Below are positions 25,571 to 33,776 of a DNA stretch of 64,000 bases, in pieces. How positions within the stretch are numbered: the first letter of the stretch is position 1; every line of letters begins with the position of its first letter. The notes beneath the pieces were generated by a model. The model was not told the DNA's origin, searched no databases, and worked only from the letters and a program-made list of their open reading frames with translations. The position numbers were made by a program, and so were the translations under genes. The DNA lies in assembly GCF_001269905.1 (NCBI RefSeq), contig NZ_LHVK01000014.1, forward strand, positions 186,397 through 250,396, given 5' to 3'. The stretch comes from Pseudomonas corrugata. Lineage in GTDB: Bacteria; Pseudomonadota; Gammaproteobacteria; Pseudomonadales; Pseudomonadaceae.

Positions 25571-27253
25571 TCAGCGCACGCGTACATAGGTTCCGGGTGC
25601 CGCCTCCAGTGGTGGGTATTTTGCATTGCCCAAGGTCATCCGGGTTTCACGGCGGGCACCGGAGCGCGCCTGAATCCAGTCCAGCCATTGAGGCCACCAG
25701 CTGCCATCGACGTGTTTGCCATCGTAGTACCATGCCCGTGGATCGCCACTCAACTGCGGGTTCTCGACGTAATTGGCCTTGGGATTGCCCGGCGGATTGA
25801 TGATGCTCTGGATGTGACCGCTGTTGGAGAGCACGAAGCGTCGCTCGCCTCCCAACAGCAGGGTCGAACGATATACCGCGTCCCATGGGGTGATGTGGTC
25901 GTTTATACCGGCCACGCTGAAACTGTCCACTGTCACCTTTTGCAGGTCGATCGGCGTGCCGCACACTTCCAGCGCCCCGGGACGGGTCAGTGGGTTGTGC
26001 TTGAAGAGGTCCAGCAGATCGCCGTGATAGGCCGCCGGCAGGCGGGTGGAGTCGTTGTTCCAGTAGAGGATGTCGAAGGCCGGCGGCTCCTTGCCCAGCA
26101 GGTAATTATTGATGAAGTAATTCCATACCAGGTCGTTGGGCCGCATCCAGGCGAATACCCGGGCCATGTCACGGCCATCGAGGATGCCTTTCTGGTAGGA
26201 GCGGCGTTTGGCGGCTTCGAGGGCCTGCTCGTCGAGGAACAGGGTGGCCGCGCTGTCGATCTCGCAGTCCAGCAGGCTTACCAGGTACGTCGCGCTGGCG
26301 ACCCGGCGCAGTTGGCGCTTGGCTTGCAGATGGCCCTGCAGGGCGGCGATGGTCGTGCCGCCGGCGCAGGCCCCCATCAGGTTGACCTCACGGGCACCGG
26401 TGATCGCCCGGCAGACGTTCATGGCTTCTTCGGTCGCCTCCACATAACTGGAAAGACCCCACTCGCGGTGGCGCACGTCCGGGTTGCGCCAACTGATAAT
26501 GAACACCTGCAGGCCATTCTTCAGAGCGTACTGGACGACGCTGTTGGAAGGGGTCAGGTCGAAAATGTAGAACTTGTTGATCTGCGGCGGCACGATCAGC
26601 AACGGCTTGGCGTATTGCTTTTCGCTCATGGGCCGGTATTGGATCAGCTCCAGCATTTCATTGCGAAACACCACCGCACCGGTCGTGATTGCCAGGGTCT
26701 TGCCGACCTCGAAGGCATGGGGCGTGACCTGCCGTGGCATCCCATCGTTGTGCAGCAGGTCGTCGACCAGGTGGCTGATGCCGCGGATCAGGCTGGTGCC
26801 GCCGGAATTGAAAAACTCCTTGACCGCCAGCGGGTTGAGCAAGGTGTTCGAGGGCGCTACGGCGTCGTTGAGCAAGGAAAAGGCGAAGTGCGCGCGTGCA
26901 TGATCATCAGGCGTCATGTCGCAATCGTCGATCCAGCTCCTGACCTGTTTCTGCCAGCTCAGGTAGGCCTGCAGGCTGCGACGGTAAAAAGGGTTGAGCT
27001 CCCAGGTGGGATCGGCGAAGCGCTTGTCCTTGGGATTGGTGGGGTGCAGGGTTTCCCCCAGCAACACACGGCCCAACTGACCGCCCAGCTTCAACGCGTG
27101 CCGGGCGCTGTGCATCGGGTTGCGCAAGCCGTAGGCGGCGACGTCGCGCAGGGTGGACAACAGGTCCTTGCCGCGTAGGCCGGTGACCGCACTTTGCGCA
27201 TTGATGAAGCTGGCAGGGGCGGGGGTGGAATTCTTCGCCGGTTTGTCGCGCAT
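25571..27253 (-). CDS. phaC2: Class II poly(3-hydroxyalkanoate) synthase 2
   Basis: Polymerises medium-chain (R)-3-hydroxyacyl-CoA into PHA at the granule surface. The 560-residue length fits class II. The lipase-like box with the catalytic Cys is NLMGACAGGTT. The general-base pair is seen as Asp in VAGINDHITPWD and His in SNSGHIQSIINPPGNPK. It is clearly homologous to PhaC1 (28445-30124) through most of its length but has a different N-terminus. It is downstream of phaZ and upstream of phaD on the same strand. Confidence 0.95.
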   Translation of the reverse strand: MRDKPAKNSTPAPASFINAQSAVTGLRGKDLLSTLRDVAAYGLRNPMHSARHALKLGGQLGRVLLGETLHPTNPKDKRFADPTWELNPFYRRSLQAYLSWQKQVRSWIDDCDMTPDDHARAHFAFSLLNDAVAPSNTLLNPLAVKEFFNSGGTSLIRGISHLVDDLLHNDGMPRQVTPHAFEVGKTLAITTGAVVFRNEMLELIQYRPMSEKQYAKPLLIVPPQINKFYIFDLTPSNSVVQYALKNGLQVFIISWRNPDVRHREWGLSSYVEATEEAMNVCRAITGAREVNLMGACAGGTTIAALQGHLQAKRQLRRVASATYLVSLLDCEIDSAATLFLDEQALEAAKRRSYQKGILDGRDMARVFAWMRPNDLVWNYFINNYLLGKEPPAFDILYWNNDSTRLPAAYHGDLLDLFKHNPLTRPGALEVCGTPIDLQKVTVDSFSVAGINDHITPWDAVYRSTLLLGGERRFVLSNSGHIQSIINPPGNPKANYVENPQLSGDPRAWYYDGKHVDGSWWPQWLDWIQARSGARRETRMTLGNAKYPPLEAAPGTYVRVR

Positions 27254-27362
27254 GAGTCAACTCCTTCATCATCAGGCTAAAAACAAACACACCGAACCAG
27301 ACAACATAGTCGCTGTTTCGGAAGTTGCGCGTTCCGGCTTCCTGCCAGGCGCGATGGGGTCG

Positions 27363-28220
27363 TCAGCCACCACCCTGTGGTGTGGGATGCGGATGCATGA
27401 CCGCACGCTGACGTTCTTCTTCCAGGAATTTCATGATGATGGGCGCCACGGCCTCGGCCCGGGTGATCAGGAAGAGGTGGCCGTCATCGATGATGTGCAA
27501 CTGTGAGTTGGGGATGCGCCAGGCCAGTATGCGCATGTTGATCAATGGAATCAGCGGATCGTCGTCCCCGGCCAGGATCAGGGTCGGCTGATGGATCTTG
27601 TGCAGCCAGTGGATACTGGTCCAGCCCAGGCCGGCGAACAGTTGCCAGTAATAACCGAGCTTGCCCGCCGAGCGGACCCTGGCCGCGTGGCTGGTTGCCA
27701 GGTTCGGGTCGCGGCGGAACGAGCCGCCGTAGATCAGCGGCGCGATGCGCAGCACATGGGAGGGCTGAACGTAGCGCCTGGGGCTGGCCATCATCCACAG
27801 TACCTTCGGCTTGCCCGGCACCATCACCGCTCCGGCGGCCGTGGCCGCCAGGATCAGTTTCTTGCAGCGCTCCGGGTAGTCGTGTGCGAACTGCTGGGCC
27901 AGGGCACCGCCCCAAGACACACCGACCACGCTGACCTGACCGTAATCGAGGTAATCGAGCATACGCGCGGCCAGCTTTGCCAGGCCGGGAAAGCGATAGG
28001 GCCGGCTGGGTGTCGATGAACCGCCGACACCGGGCACATCGAAGGCAATGACTTCCAGGTCCGGGTCCAGGGCCTCGATGAACGGGAACACCAGCTCCAG
28101 GTTGGCGCCGATGCCGTTGAAAATCAGCAGGGGCGTCAAGTGAGGCTTGCCGGGGCGTACCGCGGTGCGCAAGGTCTGGCCATCCAGATCGACGGTACGG
28201 AAGATGTACGGTTGCGGCAT
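27363..28220 (-). CDS. phaZ: Intracellular medium-chain-length PHA depolymerase
   Basis: Serine hydrolase that mobilises stored PHA. The 285-residue alpha/beta-hydrolase begins MPQPYIFRTVDLDGQTLRTA. The nucleophile box is GVSWGG (Ser near residue 102), the acid Asp is in LAGDDDPLIPL and the His in DDGHLFLITRAE. No signal peptide is visible, as expected for the intracellular enzyme. It lies between the two synthases in the usual pseudomonad order. A REPIN sits in the gap between the phaC1 stop and its start. Confidence 0.95.
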   Translation of the reverse strand: MPQPYIFRTVDLDGQTLRTAVRPGKPHLTPLLIFNGIGANLELVFPFIEALDPDLEVIAFDVPGVGGSSTPSRPYRFPGLAKLAARMLDYLDYGQVSVVGVSWGGALAQQFAHDYPERCKKLILAATAAGAVMVPGKPKVLWMMASPRRYVQPSHVLRIAPLIYGGSFRRDPNLATSHAARVRSAGKLGYYWQLFAGLGWTSIHWLHKIHQPTLILAGDDDPLIPLINMRILAWRIPNSQLHIIDDGHLFLITRAEAVAPIIMKFLEEERQRAVMHPHPTPQGGG

Positions 28221-28272
28221 GCTTCAAGCCCTGTGGGTTATGTCGCTATCTTTCATTTTTCCCCGAGTCTTT

Positions 28273-28359
28273 GTGGGAGCGAGCCTGCTCGCGATGGCGT
28301 CGGGTCAGTCGGTATGGATTTGACTGATCTGGCGCTATCGCGAGCAGGCTCGCTCCCAC
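28273..28359. repeat. REPIN between phaC1 and phaZ
   Basis: Arms GTGGGAGCGAGCCTGCTCGCGA and TCGCGAGCAGGCTCGCTCCCAC are perfect complements. It lies inside the 224-base phaC1-phaZ gap of the pha operon. Confidence 0.88.
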
Positions 28360-28444
28360 AGGGGATTTGCTGCGGGTATGGGATTGGGTTCGCAGCGAGC
28401 GAGCCCTGCCTCACATCAGGATATCGGCAGGCCAGTCGCATCCG

Positions 28445-30124
28445 TTACCGCTCATGCACGTACGTGCCAGGCGCCGCTTCACCCGCCACGTAGGTCTTGT
28501 TGCCCAGGACGGTGGGTGCCTTTTTCAGTTTGCCCGAGCGCTCGGCCTGCCAGGCCTGCCAGTGCAGCCACCATGAATCGGTATGCTTGGTGGAGTTTTC
28601 CTGCCAGTCCTCGGCCTTGGCGGGCATGTCTTCACTGGTCATGTAGCGCGACTTGGGGTTGCCCGGCGGGTTGAGGATGCTCTGGATATGACCGCTGCTC
28701 GACAGCACGAAATCCACTTTGCCGCCGAACAGTTGCGCCGACTTGTAGCAGGACTTCCACGGCGTGATGTGGTCGTTGGTGCCCGCAAGGGCAAAGATGT
28801 CGGCGGTGACCTGCTTGAGATCGATCGGCGTGCCGCACACTTCCAGTGCATTGGGCCGGGTCAACGGGTTGGTCTTGAACATTTCGATCAGGTCGCCGTG
28901 GAATGCCGCCGGAAGCCTCGTGGTGTCGTTGTTCCAGAAGAGGATGTCGAATACCGGCGGCTCGTTGCCCAGCAGGTAGTTGTTGACCCAGTAGTTCCAG
29001 ATCAGGTCGTTGGGGCGCATCCAGGCGAAGACCTTCGCCATGTCGCGGCCTTCGAGCACACCCGCCTGGTAGGAGTGGCGCTTGGCGGTTTCGAGGGTCT
29101 GCTCGTCGACGAACAGCGCCACATCGGTGTCCAGGGTGGTGTCGAGCACGCTCACCAGCAGGGTCAGGGCGTTGACTTTCTTCTCGCCGAGAGCGGCGTA
29201 ATGGCCCAGCAGCGCGGTGCAGGTGATGCCACCCGAACAGGCTCCCAGCATGTTCACGTCCTTGCTGCCGGTGATGGCCGTGACGACATCCACCGCTTCC
29301 TTCAGCGCCTCGATGTAGGTCGACAGGCCCCATTCGCGCTGTTCCTTGGTGGGGTTGCGCCAGCTGACGATGAAGGTCTGTACATTGCTGCGCAGGCAGA
29401 AGCGCGCCAGGCTCTTATCCGGGCTCAGGTCGAAAACATAGAATTTGTTGATCTGCGGCGGGACCACCAGCAGCGGTCGTTCGTGGACCTGCTCGGTGAT
29501 GGGGCGGTACTGGATCAGCTCCAGCACGTCATTGCGAAACACCACCGCGCCTTCGGTCACTCCCAGGCTCTTGCCGACTTCGAATGCGCCCATGTCCACC
29601 TGGCTCGGCATCCCGCCATTGTTCACCAGGTCCTTGGCCAGGTGTGACAAGCCGTCCAGCAGGCTCTTGCCGCCGGTTTCGAAGAAACGCTTGACCGCTG
29701 CCGGGTTGGCCGCCGAGTTGGTCGGCGACATGGCTTCGGTCATCAGGTTGATCACGAAATGCCCGCGGCTGATGTCCTGGGGCGTCAGGTTGCTGTCATC
29801 GATCCAGGCGTGCAGCTCCTTGCGCCATGCCAGGTAGGTCTGCATGTAGCGTTTGTAGAGCGGGTTCTGGCTCCATGCCGGGTCGTTGAAGCGGCGGTCA
29901 TCGGCGGCAGGCTGCAGCTCTGACTTGCCAAACAGGACATTCTTGAGCTCGGCACCGAAATGGGCGACATGCCTGGCGCTGTGCAGCGGTTGCTTGAGAG
30001 TCTGGGCCAGCACCATGCGAGCAGAGGCCAGCAGGTCTTTTCTGCGCAAGCCGACGACAGGATTCAACCCCAGGGTATTTTCCGAGGCCTGGTACTTCAG
30101 GTCATCGTTGTTCTTGTTGCTCAT
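28445..30124 (-). CDS. phaC1: Class II poly(3-hydroxyalkanoate) synthase 1
   Basis: Main medium-chain-length PHA synthase, 559 residues. The catalytic Cys is in NMLGACSGGIT (about residue 296), Asp in LAGTNDHITPW and His in SSSGHIQSILNPPGNPK. The N-terminus MSNKNNDDLKYQASENTLGLNP matches class II PhaC1 proteins. GGAG lies 8 bases before the ATG at 30124. It is the first gene of phaC1-phaZ-phaC2-phaD, and a sigma-54-type promoter is seen about 130 bases upstream. Confidence 0.96.
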   Translation of the reverse strand: MSNKNNDDLKYQASENTLGLNPVVGLRRKDLLASARMVLAQTLKQPLHSARHVAHFGAELKNVLFGKSELQPAADDRRFNDPAWSQNPLYKRYMQTYLAWRKELHAWIDDSNLTPQDISRGHFVINLMTEAMSPTNSAANPAAVKRFFETGGKSLLDGLSHLAKDLVNNGGMPSQVDMGAFEVGKSLGVTEGAVVFRNDVLELIQYRPITEQVHERPLLVVPPQINKFYVFDLSPDKSLARFCLRSNVQTFIVSWRNPTKEQREWGLSTYIEALKEAVDVVTAITGSKDVNMLGACSGGITCTALLGHYAALGEKKVNALTLLVSVLDTTLDTDVALFVDEQTLETAKRHSYQAGVLEGRDMAKVFAWMRPNDLIWNYWVNNYLLGNEPPVFDILFWNNDTTRLPAAFHGDLIEMFKTNPLTRPNALEVCGTPIDLKQVTADIFALAGTNDHITPWKSCYKSAQLFGGKVDFVLSSSGHIQSILNPPGNPKSRYMTSEDMPAKAEDWQENSTKHTDSWWLHWQAWQAERSGKLKKAPTVLGNKTYVAGEAAPGTYVHER

Positions 30125-30265
30125 CTACGACGCTCCATTGTCAGACGAGTACCGGGACCGTGCCGCAAAGCCACACAGCCAATACCAGGTACGCTGCTCG
30201 GGTGACCGTTAATTCCGCATCGTGGCCAATGAGGAAACATGTGCAAGGGAACTCGCAGGTTCCTT

Positions 30266-30281
30266 TGCAGGGAACTTGCCA
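30266..30281 (-). promoter_or_regulatory. Sigma-54-type (-24/-12) promoter of phaC1
   Basis: On the minus strand the sequence reads TGGCAAGTTCCCTGCA. GG and GC are exactly 12 bases apart, and it matches the TGGCACG-N4-TTGC consensus except at two positions. Predicted start near 30255. The same area has overlapping GGAAC...GTTCC symmetry (30248-30275) that could be a PhaD or activator site. Sigma-54 control of phaC1 has been proposed in other pseudomonads. Confidence 0.65.
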
Positions 30282-30398
30282 GCTCCATTGGTTACCCGAG
30301 TTTAATTTTTTTCGCAAGCAGGCCAGTCATTGACCTTGCCGGGTAGACATTCAAGCAGATGACTCTAGAAAATTCGCCCTAAAGCGCCAGCCCTTGAG

Positions 30399-30776
30399 CT
30401 AGAGCATCAGCTTGACGACGGACTCGCTGGGGTCGCGGGTTTTTCCGGCGGCCTTGAGCTCGGCAAGATAATCGCTCCACAAGTCGTCCTGGCGCACTGC
30501 CAACTGGTACAGGTACTCCCAGGTGAACAGTCCGCTGTCATGACCGTCGTCGAAGGTCAATTTCAGTGCGTACTGGCCGGCGGGTTCGATCTTGGACAAG
30601 CCAACGTTGAGCTTGCCATATTGCAGAATGGGTTTGCCGTGGCCCTGGACCTCGGCGGAAGGCGAATGCACCCGCAGGAATTCGGCGGGCAGATGGTACT
30701 CCTCGTCCGGCGCGTATTTCAGCGTCAGGGTCTTCGAAGCTTTGTGCAGATTGATGGCGGTGGGGAGTTTGGTCAT
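30399..30776 (-). CDS. DUF971 (gamma-butyrobetaine hydroxylase-like N-terminal domain) protein
   Basis: 125-residue small protein, MTKLPTAINLHKASKTLTLKY. It contains the DUF971 features YHLPAEFLRVHSPSAEVQGHG and LTFDDGHDSGLFTWEYLYQLA. In this family the domain occurs alone or at the N-terminus of gamma-butyrobetaine hydroxylases and is linked to metal or Fe-S handling. The stand-alone form has no firm function. It stands between phaC1 and hslU on the same strand, with a REPIN upstream. Confidence 0.85.
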   Translation of the reverse strand: MTKLPTAINLHKASKTLTLKYAPDEEYHLPAEFLRVHSPSAEVQGHGKPILQYGKLNVGLSKIEPAGQYALKLTFDDGHDSGLFTWEYLYQLAVRQDDLWSDYLAELKAAGKTRDPSESVVKLML

Positions 30777-30830
30777 GGCCTGTGGTCCGTAGCTGAAAGA
30801 ACCCTGATCTACGCAGCGACACCGTCAGAT

Positions 30831-30917
30831 GTGGGAGCGAGCCTGCTCGCGAAGGCGCAGTGTCAGCCAACAATGATGTGACTGATACCCCGCTTTCGCG
30901 AGCAGGCTCGCTCCCAC
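30831..30917. repeat. REPIN
   Basis: Arms GTGGGAGCGAGCCTGCTCGCGA and TCGCGAGCAGGCTCGCTCCCAC are perfect complements. It lies between hslU and the DUF971 gene. Confidence 0.88.
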
Positions 30918-30946
30918 ACGGAACTGCGCATGCCTGTAGTGATGGG

Positions 30947-32284
30947 TTACAGGATATACCGCGACAGGTCTTCGTTCTGCGCCAATTCACCCAGGTGGCT
31001 GTTGACGTACTCGGCGTCGATGAGGATAGGCGCTTCGTCATGTTTGCTCGCCAGGTCACCGGCGCTGAACGACACTTCCTCGAGCAGGCGCTCAAGCAGC
31101 GTGTGCAGGCGGCGAGCACCGATGTTTTCGGTCTTCTCGTTGACCTGCCAGGCGATCTGCGCCAGGCGCTTGATGCCTTCCGGCGTGAACTCGATGTTCA
31201 GGCCTTCGGTCTTGAGCAGCGCGCAGTACTGTTCGGTCAGGGAGGCATGGGGTTCGCTCAGGATGCGTTCGAAGTCTTCCGGCGACAGCGCCTTGAGCTC
31301 CACACGGATCGGCAGGCGGCCCTGCAGTTCCGGCACCAGGTCACTTGGCTTGCTCAGGTGGAAAGCGCCGGAGGCGATGAACAGGATATGGTCGGTCTTG
31401 ACCATGCCCAGCTTGGTGTTGACCGTACAACCTTCGATCAGCGGCAGCAGGTCGCGTTGCACGCCCTCACGGGAGACATCGGCACCGCCGACATTACCGC
31501 GCTTGGCAACCTTGTCGATTTCGTCGATGAACACGATGCCGTGTTGTTCGACGGCTTCCAACGCCTTGGCCTTCAGTTCTTCTTCGTTGACCAGACGGCT
31601 GGCTTCTTCATCGCGCACCAGTTTCAGCGCTTCCTTGACCTTGAGCTTGCGGCTTTTCTTCTTGCCCTTGCCCATGTTGGCGAACAGGCTTTGCAACTGG
31701 TTGGTCATCTCTTCCATGCCTGGCGGCGCGGAAATGTCGACGCCGGCCATTTCGGCCACTTCGATCTCGATTTCCTTGTCGTCCAGCTGGCCTTCACGCA
31801 GGCGCTTGCGGAACAGCTGGCGGGTGTTGGAGTCCTGGGTCGCAGCGGAGTCGGCATTGAAACCCATGCGCGCCGGCGGCAGCAGGGCATCGAGGATGCG
31901 TTCTTCGGCCGCGTCTTCGGCGCGGTGGCGGACCTTGGTGATTTCCTGTTCGCGCAGCAGCTTGATGGCGGCGTCGGCCAGGTCGCGGATGATCGACTCG
32001 ACGTCACGGCCGACATAGCCGACTTCGGTGAACTTGGTAGCTTCCACCTTGATGAACGGCGCATTGGCGAGTTTCGCCAGGCGACGGGCGATCTCGGTTT
32101 TACCGACACCGGTCGGGCCGATCATCAGGATGTTCTTGGGGGTCACTTCGACGCGCAGCTCTTCGGGCAGCTGCATCCGCCGCCAGCGATTACGCAGGGC
32201 GATGGCGACGGCGCGCTTGGCATCGTCCTGGCCGATGATGTGGCGGTTGAGTTCGTGGACGATTTCGCGGGGAGTCATGGACAT
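30947..32284 (-). CDS. hslU: ATP-dependent protease ATPase subunit HslU
   Basis: AAA+ unfoldase that feeds substrates to HslV. It is 445 residues. The N-terminal LNRHIIGQDDAKRAVAIALRNRWRR is typical. Walker A is GPTGVGKTEIAR. A long intermediate (I) domain follows (about 110-240). Walker B is GIVFIDEIDK, the second region has LLPLIEGCTV, and the C-terminal domain ends DLSRYIL, the tail that inserts into HslV. It lies 44 bases downstream of hslV on the same strand, forming the heat-shock hslVU operon. Confidence 0.97.
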   Translation of the reverse strand: MSMTPREIVHELNRHIIGQDDAKRAVAIALRNRWRRMQLPEELRVEVTPKNILMIGPTGVGKTEIARRLAKLANAPFIKVEATKFTEVGYVGRDVESIIRDLADAAIKLLREQEITKVRHRAEDAAEERILDALLPPARMGFNADSAATQDSNTRQLFRKRLREGQLDDKEIEIEVAEMAGVDISAPPGMEEMTNQLQSLFANMGKGKKKSRKLKVKEALKLVRDEEASRLVNEEELKAKALEAVEQHGIVFIDEIDKVAKRGNVGGADVSREGVQRDLLPLIEGCTVNTKLGMVKTDHILFIASGAFHLSKPSDLVPELQGRLPIRVELKALSPEDFERILSEPHASLTEQYCALLKTEGLNIEFTPEGIKRLAQIAWQVNEKTENIGARRLHTLLERLLEEVSFSAGDLASKHDEAPILIDAEYVNSHLGELAQNEDLSRYIL

Positions 32285-32328
32285 AGTAGTTGACGGTCCT
32301 CAAGCAAGAATGAGCCGGGGTACGGGCT

Positions 32329-32859
32329 TCATTCCGCGAGATCCTGCTCCTCAATGGTTTGGGTGTGGTTGGTGAAGACACAGATGTCGCCGGCAATGCC
32401 CAGGGCGGTCTCGACGATTTCACGGGCCGACAGGTCGGTCTTTTTCAGCAGCGCACTGGCGGCGGCCTGGGCGTAGGCGCCCCCGGAACCCATGGCGATC
32501 AGGCCGTCTTCGGGCTCAACCACATCGCCGTTGCCGGTGATGATCAGCGAGGCGTCCTTGTTGGCGACCGCCAGCATGGCTTCGAGGCGGCTGAGGGAAC
32601 GGTCGGTGCGCCACTCCTTGGCCAGCTCAACGGCGGCCCTGACCAGATGGCCCTGGTGTTTTTCCAGCTGGCCTTCGAAGCGCTCGAACAAGGTAAAAGC
32701 GTCGGCAGTGGCCCCGGCGAAGCCGGCAATGACCTGGCCGTGATACAGGCGGCGGACTTTCTTCGCATTGCCTTTCATCACGGTGTTGCCCAGTGAAACC
32801 TGGCCGTCGCCGCCCATGACGACTTTGCCATGACGGCGGACTGAAACGATGGTGGTCAA
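32329..32859 (-). CDS. hslV: ATP-dependent protease proteolytic subunit HslV
   Basis: Threonine protease of the proteasome beta class, 176 residues. I place the start at TTG 32859: GGAGA lies 8 bases upstream. The product then begins (M)TTIVSVRRHGKVVMGGDGQ, so removal of Met exposes the catalytic Thr. The in-frame GTG at 32874 would bury that Thr behind five extra residues and destroy the active site. Further motifs are GNAKKVRRLYHG, GFAGATADAFTL and AMGSGGAYAQAAA. It is co-transcribed with hslU. Confidence 0.95.
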   Translation of the reverse strand: MTTIVSVRRHGKVVMGGDGQVSLGNTVMKGNAKKVRRLYHGQVIAGFAGATADAFTLFERFEGQLEKHQGHLVRAAVELAKEWRTDRSLSRLEAMLAVANKDASLIITGNGDVVEPEDGLIAMGSGGAYAQAAASALLKKTDLSAREIVETALGIAGDICVFTNHTQTIEEQDLAE

Positions 32860-32972
32860 GGGAAGAGTCTCCACGCAGCGGGGCGAAAATGCCCGGATGA
32901 AAACTCATATGGGGGTGACGTGGGGTTTTTCAACTGCGGCGTGGGAGTGGTGACAAGCGGTTCGCCCTACCT

Positions 32973-33058
32973 GTGGGAGCAAGGCTTGCCCGCGATAAAG
33001 TCAACGCAGCTTGCCCTGAGGTCGGAGGCGGCGCATCGCGGGCAAGCCTTGCTCCCAC
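32973..33058. repeat. REPIN (AAGGCTTGCCCGCGAT subtype)
   Basis: Arms GTGGGAGCAAGGCTTGCCCGCGAT and ATCGCGGGCAAGCCTTGCTCCCAC are perfect complements. It lies between hslV and the SPOR-domain gene. Confidence 0.88.
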
Positions 33059-33079
33059 AGAGATAGGTTGCCTGTATGT

Positions 33080-33775
33080 TCAGCGGCTCTGGCGTTGTTG
33101 TAACAACAAGTTGCTGAAGCCGCTGCTGGCCAATTGTTTCTGCGCCTTGGTCAGTTCCTCACGGTTGCTGAACGGGCCGACCATGACCCGGTACCAGGTT
33201 TCGTCCTTCACGGTCCCGGACTCCACCGACACGGATTGGCCCTGCAGGATGATCTGCGCCCGGACCTTGTCGGCATCGGCTTCCTTGCGGAACGAACCGG
33301 CTTGCAGGAAGAACTTCGTCACCGGCGCGGCTTTCTGCACGGGTGGCGCCGGTGGCGGCGTGATGCCAGCCAGGGCCGCCTGGGCGCGGGCGGTGTCGAT
33401 CTTCGCGGCTTCGGCCGGGGTGACCGGCGTGGCGGGCACTTGTGGGGTCGGCAGGGTCTTTTCCGGTACCGCTTCGGGCGGCACGATGACTTCCGATTCC
33501 GGCAGCAGGGTGTAGAAGTCGTATTTCGGCTTCACCGGTTGCGTCGGGCTCGGCGGGGTCTTGTTGGCCTCGGTGATGCGCGTGGCTTTCTGCTGCTCCT
33601 GGCGGACGCGCTTGACGTCATCGCCCTGGCCCGGCTCCAGTTTCATCAGGAACACAATGAAGGCGCCGACGCTCAGGCCTATCGCCATCCACAACCAGCC
33701 CGGAATCGGCTTCTTGGCCGGGGCCTGGTAACGACTGGCGCCGCGTTTGGGTGCAGGTTTTTTCTTGGCAGCCAA
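33080..33775 (-). CDS. SPOR-domain, FtsN-like membrane protein
   Basis: 231 residues. A basic cytoplasmic N-terminus (AAKKKPAPKRGASRY) is followed by one membrane helix (GWLWMAIGLSVGAFIVFLM, about 26-44), a Pro/Lys/Gln-rich periplasmic linker and a C-terminal SPOR domain (about 153-225: FFLQAGSFRKEADADKVRAQ ... WYRVMVGPFSNREEL). SPOR domains bind denuded septal peptidoglycan. This topology is that of FtsN-type division proteins. It follows argS after one base on the same strand, a common pseudomonad arrangement. Confidence 0.88.
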   Translation of the reverse strand: MAAKKKPAPKRGASRYQAPAKKPIPGWLWMAIGLSVGAFIVFLMKLEPGQGDDVKRVRQEQQKATRITEANKTPPSPTQPVKPKYDFYTLLPESEVIVPPEAVPEKTLPTPQVPATPVTPAEAAKIDTARAQAALAGITPPPAPPVQKAAPVTKFFLQAGSFRKEADADKVRAQIILQGQSVSVESGTVKDETWYRVMVGPFSNREELTKAQKQLASSGFSNLLLQQRQSR

Positions 33776-33776
33776 C

